From a virus: a DNA stretch of 44,572 bases. The first letter of the stretch is position 1. The number at the start of each line of letters is the position of its first letter. The notes under the pieces are model-generated. The model saw only the letters and a program-made list of their open reading frames with translations. It was not told the DNA's origin and did not search any database. The stretch is from the IMG/VR virus record IMGVR_UViG_3300027763_002421, positions 1 through 44,572 of that record. One strand, written 5' to 3'. The translations under genes were made by a program, and so were the position numbers. Shown one piece after another: positions 38,102 to 44,572 of the stretch.

Positions 38102-38545
38102 TTAGTTAGGTATTCCAATAATTATAATATTGACATCAACTGACATATCACCAGTTGTACCAAACCTTACAATTCCATCAACCTTAGAGGTTGTTATATT
38201 TTTTAAAACTACTGATACATTCTTACCAGCATCTGTTCCACCAGTGTTAACTGGGGTTGCAGTTGCAATGGGTGCATACTTAAAGTCTGTTGGGAAGTCA
38301 TATGAAAATGCTACTTCTGTTCCTGCTTGTCGTGTTGAACTATTTACTACATTTACATACCCGCCAATAATTCTAGCCTCGGAAGCCTTAACGCTTTGCT
38401 TTCCAACACCAGGGGTATCTACTGTTACATATTTATATGTTGCTGGAGATATTTGTGATGATAAATCATTAACAGTATTTGCTAATTGATAAATATAAGC
38501 AACATCTAGTGGTTGCCCTCTTTCAGGTAAAGGTAATTTTGCCAT
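38102..38545 (-). CDS. Tail or fibre-associated protein
   Basis: The 147-residue product has a helical start (ERGQPLDVAYIYQLANTVND) and a beta-rich rest with GGYVNVVNSSTRQAG and FKYAPIATATPVNT. This pattern, a short helix then a beta sandwich, is common in phage tail-fibre or baseplate tip modules. It follows other tail genes. It lacks a Shine-Dalgarno, and an extended -10 lies 9 nt upstream. Confidence 0.6.
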   Translation of the reverse strand: MAKLPLPERGQPLDVAYIYQLANTVNDLSSQISPATYKYVTVDTPGVGKQSVKASEARIIGGYVNVVNSSTRQAGTEVAFSYDFPTDFKYAPIATATPVNTGGTDAGKNVSVVLKNITTSKVDGIVRFGTTGDMSVDVNIIIIGIPN

Positions 38546-38554
38546 GGTTATATA

Positions 38555-38563
38555 ATTATACCA
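38555..38563 (-). promoter_or_regulatory. Possible extended -10, near-leaderless start
   Basis: TGGTATAAT on the minus strand ends 9 nt before the ATG at 38545, and there is no Shine-Dalgarno between. The TAA stop of the upstream gene lies within the -10. Confidence 0.4.
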
Positions 38564-38996
38564 CTAAGTCAATCTGGTTGGATTCAAAAAGTGTAGCAGA
38601 ACTAAATCTTTCTTTTGGAAAAGTTGGTATTTGTGCTGCAACTTTTACCTTTGTGGCACCATTCTTAATTACACTAGCATAGATTGTTGAATATACAGTT
38701 GTAACATATTTCCACTCTTCATTATCCCACTTAATATAAATATCAAACTCAGACTTTATAGTATTATCTGGTGTCCAAACTGCTGTTATAGTTGAACCAG
38801 ATTTAGTCACAGAAAAAGGTACAGTAGTTGTATTTGGTATAGCGACTCTATATTTTTGTGACCAATAAGAATATCTATTTTTATCATCACTGACAATTCT
38901 GTATCTAACCACATAGTCTTGTCCAACACCAGATATTTCTGGTAATGAAGATTTTGATATAATAACCTTTTTTACTCTAGAGTTTTCTTGTGCCAT
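38556..38996 (-). CDS. Structural protein, FnIII-like
   Basis: The 146-residue product has alternating beta strands: YVVRYRIVSDDKNRYSYWSQ, VAVWTPDN-type turns (TAVWTPDNTIKSEFDIYIKW) and a final NGATKVKVAAQIPT. This suggests a fibronectin-III or Ig-like domain as used in tails. It overlaps the previous gene by 1 nt. Probably part of the baseplate or fibre. Confidence 0.6.
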   Translation of the reverse strand: MAQENSRVKKVIISKSSLPEISGVGQDYVVRYRIVSDDKNRYSYWSQKYRVAIPNTTTVPFSVTKSGSTITAVWTPDNTIKSEFDIYIKWDNEEWKYVTTVYSTIYASVIKNGATKVKVAAQIPTFPKERFSSATLFESNQIDLVV

Positions 38997-40153
38997 TATT
39001 GAACATCCAAGGCAAACCTAAATTCAATATAGTTTGTTGTGTTTGCAGATTTTACAATAGTTGCTGCATCTTTATTTTTAATAACAGAATATCCAGTCAT
39101 TCCATAAAGTGGGTTTGACGAACTTGTATTTTCAAGTTTTAAAGCATCTAAGGCAATATAAAAGTTATCTGTTGGGCTGCCATTGTCTGTGACACATGCA
39201 TAAATCTTAACAACATCAACCTGACTCCATGTAAAGCCAGCACTCTTATATAATTCTTGTAGTTGTTTTGTTGCTACAACATATCTATTTGTAGCAAAAT
39301 TATGCTGATCTATTCTAGTTCCATTATTAATATTTACCTGAAATCTTGCAAATTGACCGACAAGCGAATCAGAAGAAGAAAACTCTACCATTATTCTAAC
39401 ATTGTCTGGAACACTTGTTGATTCTCCATCTTTATTAACTACCGCAAAAGATAGTTTAATTTCATCAGTAGGTGAGTTTTTATTAAAGTCTAGTATTGCA
39501 CCAGTCAAATGTATATGCTCTGAGTTATCTCCTATTACTAAATTTCCAGATCCATCAATAGTTAGCGTGGAAGAATTTCCCTTAAGCATAATTGTATTAT
39601 TTAAAAATCTACATCTTTCATATCTTAAAACTCTTCCTTGATCTGTAAAAATTCTGTTATCTGCGTTTGTTTGAAAAACTTTTGCAACAACTTGAGATCC
39701 TTCTCTTGTAGCCATAACATCACTAATTATATTATTTGAATCATTGTCTAGTGGTGTATACTTTACTGGAATTTGATATGCACCCTGGGCATCGTGGTGT
39801 TCCCAATTTTCATCTTGTGTAAAAGCATAAATAGATTTACTATCATAGGCACCTGCAGCAGTATTAGATCCCGCAGAAAAAATACCAACTTCGCTAATCT
39901 CATATCTTTCTTCACTTGGCAATTCTGCAGTTAAAACAATTTTTGTAATTCCATCTTCGCTCACATAACCTCTTGAAGTAATCGGTACACGGAACATCTC
40001 AAAATCAAGTCTTTCTTTAGTTGAATAATCGCCAAGAACTGCGTCAGAGTTTAAAGGCCTTGAACCGCAGCCAATAGCAATATACGAGGCATAGGCAGAA
40101 GCCTGACCAAGTAGATATTTGGCTAAAATATTTTTTCCAGTATTAGTAATCAT
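38996..40153 (-). CDS. Tail fibre or baseplate protein
   Basis: The 385-residue product has a typical N terminus for tail-tip proteins: MITNTGKNILAKYLLGQ, then YIAIGCGSRPL and SEVGIFSA, seen in phage tail-collar or baseplate-wedge-like proteins. A beta-helical middle (NTIMLKGNSSTLTIDGSGN) and a C-terminal beta sandwich follow. Likely a receptor-contact or connector protein. Confidence 0.7.
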   Translation of the reverse strand: MITNTGKNILAKYLLGQASAYASYIAIGCGSRPLNSDAVLGDYSTKERLDFEMFRVPITSRGYVSEDGITKIVLTAELPSEERYEISEVGIFSAGSNTAAGAYDSKSIYAFTQDENWEHHDAQGAYQIPVKYTPLDNDSNNIISDVMATREGSQVVAKVFQTNADNRIFTDQGRVLRYERCRFLNNTIMLKGNSSTLTIDGSGNLVIGDNSEHIHLTGAILDFNKNSPTDEIKLSFAVVNKDGESTSVPDNVRIMVEFSSSDSLVGQFARFQVNINNGTRIDQHNFATNRYVVATKQLQELYKSAGFTWSQVDVVKIYACVTDNGSPTDNFYIALDALKLENTSSSNPLYGMTGYSVIKNKDAATIVKSANTTNYIEFRFALDVQ

Positions 40154-40641
40154 TATTGCACCTCATATATTGTATCATTAAAAAATTTTCCATTTCTTAG
40201 TATTTGAACTTCTACTTGCTCATCATCCTCTACATTTACTAGTTCAATAACTAGATTTCCCGTAGCCTCATCGATGTAAACTGTTGATCCATTTTCTCCT
40301 GTTCCAGTGGTTGGAACTTTGTTTGCTGCATTAATTGGAAATTTTTTAAAATAGTTCTCAGATGTATCTTGTAGGGCCAAAATATTTTGCGGATTATACT
40401 GATAGTTAATGCTTGCCAAATTTTTAATTGGTTGATAAATAATATCCTGACCATTAACAATGTCAGTTCTGGATATATTAATAATTTCTTGACCACCTAT
40501 ATCTTCAAATATAAGATCAGTCATTACCTCTAAAGGTGTTTCATCATAACTTGTAATTATAAGGTTGGTGGTTGCAGCAAGTACCCCTGTATCTGCGTTA
40601 GATGCAGTAGTATCTGGTGTAAGTGGTATTGCACTTGCCAT
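40153..40641 (-). CDS. Tail-associated structural protein
   Basis: The 162-residue beta-rich product contains TNLIITSYDETPLEVMTDLI and a final EVQILRNGKFFNDTIYEVQ. It sits between the large tail protein and the fibre-like protein, with a 1-nt overlap to the latter. No family recognised; role assigned from position. Confidence 0.6.
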   Translation of the reverse strand: MASAIPLTPDTTASNADTGVLAATTNLIITSYDETPLEVMTDLIFEDIGGQEIINISRTDIVNGQDIIYQPIKNLASINYQYNPQNILALQDTSENYFKKFPINAANKVPTTGTGENGSTVYIDEATGNLVIELVNVEDDEQVEVQILRNGKFFNDTIYEVQ

Positions 40642-40642
40642 A

Positions 40643-43600
40643 TTAAATTTCGCTCAGATAAACAGTCATATCTGGCCCTCCAGAACTTTTAGCATACTCT
40701 ATATTATATACTACAAACCTAGAGTTAGATGATGATATTTGATTTACTGAGTCTTTATCCTTATAGTCAATAGTGACAACATCTCCTAGTTGAACTGTTG
40801 GTGTTGCAAAAACCTTAAGACTAACAGATTTTCTTGGCTTAACAACTTTATTGACAATCCACTCCATTAGCCTGTTTGCGTCATCTTGTGTTTGTATGTA
40901 TGGTGTTTCTAATGAAAAATCTTTTTTACCATAGGTAATTCTGCTTACTTTAATATCTTGATAATCATTATCATACTTTATAGGAGATTTTAATAGTGTT
41001 GATCCGCTTAGTTGAGGATTTGAAAAATCACTATTTTTATTAAAATACTCATCCATTGTCAATTGGTGTTGTGACTCTTGTGTAAAAGTTATACCTTGAA
41101 TTCTTAAGTAATTGCCAGTTGTCTCATCTAGGCTTAGTGCGGTATCTGTTGCATTGAATATTAAAAATTCTGCTCCATAAGATCCTGCTCTAAATCCAGA
41201 TACTGTATACCCCTTAATCTTATTAAATGTTGGAGACAGTTTTGCATATAATGCTGGATAGGCTTTGTCATAACGAATATTAAAGTATGCTGCTTCTCTC
41301 ATAATGGTACCAAATTCTTCAAAGTACATATTATATTGTGGTGGCTGAGACGGATTAATACCAGATAAATAGGTTGATTGAACAATACCACTCATTGCAT
41401 ATTTTCTGAATGATTCATTTGCATCTATCTCAGAATCATTAATCGCTGACATAACTGGTGTATCAAGAGCAAAGGTTGTATTTTGACTATAATTATTTGT
41501 TAATGCGTAGATATTTTCAAACATACATCTTGCAGATCCTCTTACAAACATAGCCATATTGTTATATACTGGCAAAGGAGAAGTATCGTCAACAGTTGCA
41601 ACAAGTTTGTTGTTTATGTATAAGTAGAACCTTCTACTGTTTCCAATATTTCTATACTCAACTGCTAAATCATATACCGTTGGATTTTGCTCGCCAACCA
41701 TTCTGTATTGACCAGTAAACTTTCCATCGTCAACTGTTATGCTTGCAAGACCACCCCAAAGTTTAACTGGTATAGCATCGGATGTGGCAGAGTCACGCTT
41801 TATCTTATAAAAGATTACATTGTGAAGATTTTCAGCAGATTTATTATAACTACTGATGTTATTTTCTGTTAGTGCTAAAATTTCAAAATAGTATCCAACA
41901 TTTGTTGTTGGATTTAGCATAACGGCTAATCCGCCAGAACCAGCACTAATATTAATATTTTGATCTGGAGAATTACCAGTTACCACAAAGTATGTATCAC
42001 TACCAATTGGAGTCTGACCACGGTTCTGGTTATTTTCAATTTTACCAACAATTCTCATTCTTGTACCAAAATGTTTAAATGAGTCTGTCAATGGTTTATG
42101 TACATACGAAATAAAGTCAATGCCTTTTTGAGTAGTTGTAAAAGATGGACCATTTAAAATAAATGCAGACGACTGGATTGTTCCAGTTTGGGTTGTTTTA
42201 AGTTTATTAAAATCTTTTTCTGTGCCATAATATTGAGACAAGAAATTTTTCATAATTCCTGATCTAGTGGATTGAGTTGCCAAATCATTGCTAACTCCTG
42301 CTGCAAGATTGTCTAATGTTAAAAGTGCAATCTTTGCATCTGCTTCAGTTTTACTTGCAAGACTAAACAAATAATCAGACTTCATTGAGCAGCCACGAAC
42401 ATTTGCATTATCGGACCAGTATGAATTTAAGCCAGCATTGTGCTTTAGAACACTTGTGCCAAACTGACCTCTACCGTGCTTTGCTACTTCTCCATTTTTT
42501 AATTTAGTGATTCCATTTATAGTTTGATAATTTGGATATGAATAAATTCTCACCAATCCTGTTGGATAGATCTTTCCATTATGACTTAGTTTGGAAAAAT
42601 AGTTTTGATAATCAGTTACACTTGTAATCCATACATTGCCAATACCGCTGACACTATACTGAACTGCATCATATTTTATGATTTCTCCATTTGCATAAAA
42701 ATATCCATTGTATCTTGAAAGCCAATAAATGCCCTCTCCTAAATCCATTGTATTATTAATCATTATATTATTAGAAACGCTTGGAACTGTATCGGATAAA
42801 TCAGAGTTAAGTGGTATAGCACCCAAAACATAACTAGACTGCTTATTTGCTTGATCATTAATAGACTTTGTATTATCGTCCCCAGCAACTTCCCACAATA
42901 ATACTGGTTTGTATATCCATGTTTTTTCCTGATCAATAATGCTTGCTTGCCTAATTGATCCATATGTTTTTTGAATATATCTTGTCTTATAGTTAATACT
43001 TCCATCATTAAAAATTTCATTATTTTGAGAGTTAATAGAAATTATGTTTGCAAGTTTTTCATTGGTAGTTTTGTTATTAATTGCACCTTCTTCAATAAAA
43101 TCTTTGGTACCATAAAATTCAAAATCAGTTTCTCTTTCTGACTCTTTTGGAAGAATGTAATTTTTACTCATCATTACAAAATTATTATATTCATCAAAGA
43201 ACATTGCTGTCTGTGTTGATATCGCTAATTGATTTAATAGTTCAGCAACGCTAGTGTCTGGCGGAATAAAGAAGTATGGAATAATCTGATCAACTTCACC
43301 ATCTACTCTTTTAAATGAATAGTTGGTAAAACCAATTGAATCTAAAAGTGTTGAGACTGCATAACTAAGAGATACATTTGTAACTAGCAGTTGTGGGGCA
43401 TTGATTGATTCTAGGTAAAAGAATAGATCTCTTAATTTTAAAGAAACTTGTCTTGTTTCATTGTTTGACTCTGGAAAACCTTCTGTATACATTGTCTTAA
43501 TTGGAACAAAATAATCATACCCATTTACATTCATAATTATTTCATAAAACTTAACTTGTATATTTTTAGTTATATAGTTTTTAATAATACTGTTGTTATT

Positions 43601-44548
43601 ATTTGGATTAAATGCTTGATCGTAGTCAAATAGTTTTAGGGTTCCATTTGATGCAAGCAATTGACCAACTGGAAGGCCAGAAGATCCTAAATCAGATGCC
43701 GTTTTTGTTATTGAAAAATCAACTGTCTTTCCTGATAAATCTACAACTAATCTTGGTGATAGTTCAATTAGATCAAAAGTTGAGTCAGCCCTTGTCATTG
43801 TATCAACAACAATTCTTAAGCCATTAATATAATCAAACTCTCTATACATTGGCAAACCATCAGATGCATTTGAGTACTGAATTGGAGATGTTGTATCTGT
43901 AACAAAGTTAGTTAATCTATCTACTGTTTCTTCACTTACATACCAGCCATATGTTGGAACAAAGGTCTCATACTTATCTGATACCCAAATATGATACGTG
44001 CCTAAAGAATCTTCATTTTCTTTAACTAAATATGCATAACCATTTATTGATGTTTCTGGTAAAGTTGATGTTGTAGCATGTTCTTCTGCTCTAATAAATG
44101 TATCTTGATATTTATCTGGAACGATTAATCCATATGCTAGTTCTACGTATCCATCTGAACCAATTATTGATGTACCATTTTTTCTTCTTGTGCTTGCATC
44201 AAATTTCTTTATGTCAACCCAGTTATTATTTTTAAGTGCTTGAATCTTCCATTTAACTGGTGTCTTTTTATTTGCATCACCATAGAATGGGTCTGAGAAT
44301 GATTTAGAAGATGTTGAAAATGGACCAAGGTCAACAGAGCCAATATGTGTTTGCATTTTTACTACAACTCTATTTACTGGAATTTTATTTTTATAAACAA
44401 CAAATGGTGCTGTATCCTCAATGAAGTATTGGCCATTTAAGGTTTTATTTGCAACACCGTACTCAGAACCATTTTCAGTTCTATAAGATGTCCAGTATTT
44501 AAAGTAATCGCCTTTATCTGGCATATAATATCTTGGTCTTTTTGCCAT
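40643..44548 (-). CDS. Large tail/baseplate protein, minor tail protein-like
   Basis: The frame gives 1301 residues from an ATG at 44548. The frame stays open upstream to the window edge and there is no clear Shine-Dalgarno, so the start could be further up. Residues about 270-520 (VDLSGKTVDFSITKTASD, LLDSIGFTNYSFKRVDGE, VAELLNQLAISTQTAMFFDE) match the order of a tail-hub protein. A late part with YRMVGEQNPTVYDLAVEYRN looks like a LamG-type carbohydrate-binding domain. The C terminus has a hub-like LMEWIVNKVVKPRKSVSLKV and QLGDVVTIDYKDKD. Likely the tail tip with receptor-binding or wall-binding role. Confidence 0.75.
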   Translation of the reverse strand: MAKRPRYYMPDKGDYFKYWTSYRTENGSEYGVANKTLNGQYFIEDTAPFVVYKNKIPVNRVVVKMQTHIGSVDLGPFSTSSKSFSDPFYGDANKKTPVKWKIQALKNNNWVDIKKFDASTRRKNGTSIIGSDGYVELAYGLIVPDKYQDTFIRAEEHATTSTLPETSINGYAYLVKENEDSLGTYHIWVSDKYETFVPTYGWYVSEETVDRLTNFVTDTTSPIQYSNASDGLPMYREFDYINGLRIVVDTMTRADSTFDLIELSPRLVVDLSGKTVDFSITKTASDLGSSGLPVGQLLASNGTLKLFDYDQAFNPNNNNSIIKNYITKNIQVKFYEIIMNVNGYDYFVPIKTMYTEGFPESNNETRQVSLKLRDLFFYLESINAPQLLVTNVSLSYAVSTLLDSIGFTNYSFKRVDGEVDQIIPYFFIPPDTSVAELLNQLAISTQTAMFFDEYNNFVMMSKNYILPKESERETDFEFYGTKDFIEEGAINNKTTNEKLANIISINSQNNEIFNDGSINYKTRYIQKTYGSIRQASIIDQEKTWIYKPVLLWEVAGDDNTKSINDQANKQSSYVLGAIPLNSDLSDTVPSVSNNIMINNTMDLGEGIYWLSRYNGYFYANGEIIKYDAVQYSVSGIGNVWITSVTDYQNYFSKLSHNGKIYPTGLVRIYSYPNYQTINGITKLKNGEVAKHGRGQFGTSVLKHNAGLNSYWSDNANVRGCSMKSDYLFSLASKTEADAKIALLTLDNLAAGVSNDLATQSTRSGIMKNFLSQYYGTEKDFNKLKTTQTGTIQSSAFILNGPSFTTTQKGIDFISYVHKPLTDSFKHFGTRMRIVGKIENNQNRGQTPIGSDTYFVVTGNSPDQNINISAGSGGLAVMLNPTTNVGYYFEILALTENNISSYNKSAENLHNVIFYKIKRDSATSDAIPVKLWGGLASITVDDGKFTGQYRMVGEQNPTVYDLAVEYRNIGNSRRFYLYINNKLVATVDDTSPLPVYNNMAMFVRGSARCMFENIYALTNNYSQNTTFALDTPVMSAINDSEIDANESFRKYAMSGIVQSTYLSGINPSQPPQYNMYFEEFGTIMREAAYFNIRYDKAYPALYAKLSPTFNKIKGYTVSGFRAGSYGAEFLIFNATDTALSLDETTGNYLRIQGITFTQESQHQLTMDEYFNKNSDFSNPQLSGSTLLKSPIKYDNDYQDIKVSRITYGKKDFSLETPYIQTQDDANRLMEWIVNKVVKPRKSVSLKVFATPTVQLGDVVTIDYKDKDSVNQISSSNSRFVVYNIEYAKSSGGPDMTVYLSEI

Positions 44549-44572
44549 ATCTGAATTAGCATTATGAATATA

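Noticed and set aside
1-44572. Prophage or integrated element
   Set aside because: No integrase, excisionase-repressor pair, attachment repeat or host chromosomal gene block is seen. The tRNA-Asn is complete and internal to a phage operon, so it is not taken as an attachment site.

Overview
The window looks like part of a lytic, tailed double-stranded DNA phage that infects an AT-rich actinobacterium. It is AT-rich and almost entirely coded on the minus strand, with genes packed by 1-14 nt overlaps (ATGA, TAATG). Phage hallmarks are both terminase subunits, a CHAP endolysin, tail/baseplate proteins and a complete replication set. Actinobacterial hallmarks are a WhiB-type Fe-S regulator, a DUF7455-like protein, a small acidic protein of actinobacterial type, and promoters sited for leaderless mRNAs. 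I see no integrase, repressor, IS element or CRISPR array. A freshwater planktonic actinobacterial host (acI/Nanopelagicales-like) is my inference from base composition and gene content.

Minus-strand transcription runs from high to low coordinates. 44.5-38.1 kb: tail/baseplate proteins, led by a 1301-residue protein. 38.1-29.4 kb: Zn-finger and MerR-like small proteins, DnaB-type helicase, a small unknown, DnaG-type primase, ssDNA-binding protein, a PHP-containing DnaE-type polymerase and a RecA-like recombinase. 29.4-27.0 kb: three tandem paralogous oxygenase-like proteins, interrupted by a PD-(D/E)XK nuclease candidate. 26.9-22.1 kb: Cas4-like nuclease, Zn-finger protein, RuvC-like resolvase, a small HTH protein, a DUF1599/Nmad1-like protein and the terminase subunits. 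No portal or capsid gene follows the terminase.

22.1-16.5 kb is an envelope/protease region: a secreted Ala-rich Ig-like protein, a strong terminator, a PA14-domain secreted protein, two small membrane proteins (holin candidates), a proteasome-beta/HslV-like Ntn hydrolase, a subtilase-like secreted protein and a tRNA-Asn. Promoters of good quality separate several of these. 16.5-9.5 kb is a possible chemical-modification operon: RsmI-like methylase, two DUF6065-like proteins, three 2OG-Fe(II) oxygenases, a glycosyltransferase, a NodU/CmcH-type carbamoyltransferase and an SGNH-like protein. 9.5-1.8 kb: endolysin, two DUF2061 proteins, sulfotransferase, FmdB-like and DUF7455-like zinc proteins, another oxygenase, a nuclease, a thioredoxin between two paralogues, a SLOG protein, WhiB, a mini-PnuC-like protein, an APS-kinase/nucleotidyltransferase fusion, XapX and a holin-like protein.

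The left end holds the only plus-strand gene, a 2OG-Fe(II) oxygenase with its own promoter and a shared bidirectional terminator (a moron-like cassette), followed by Hsp20 and a Dps ferritin cut by the window edge. The outstanding feature is the number of non-haem iron oxygenase-like genes: eight in 44.6 kb. With the carbamoyltransferase, glycosyltransferase, sulfotransferase and methylase they suggest chemistry on DNA, nucleotides or cell-surface glycans that the sequence alone does not identify.
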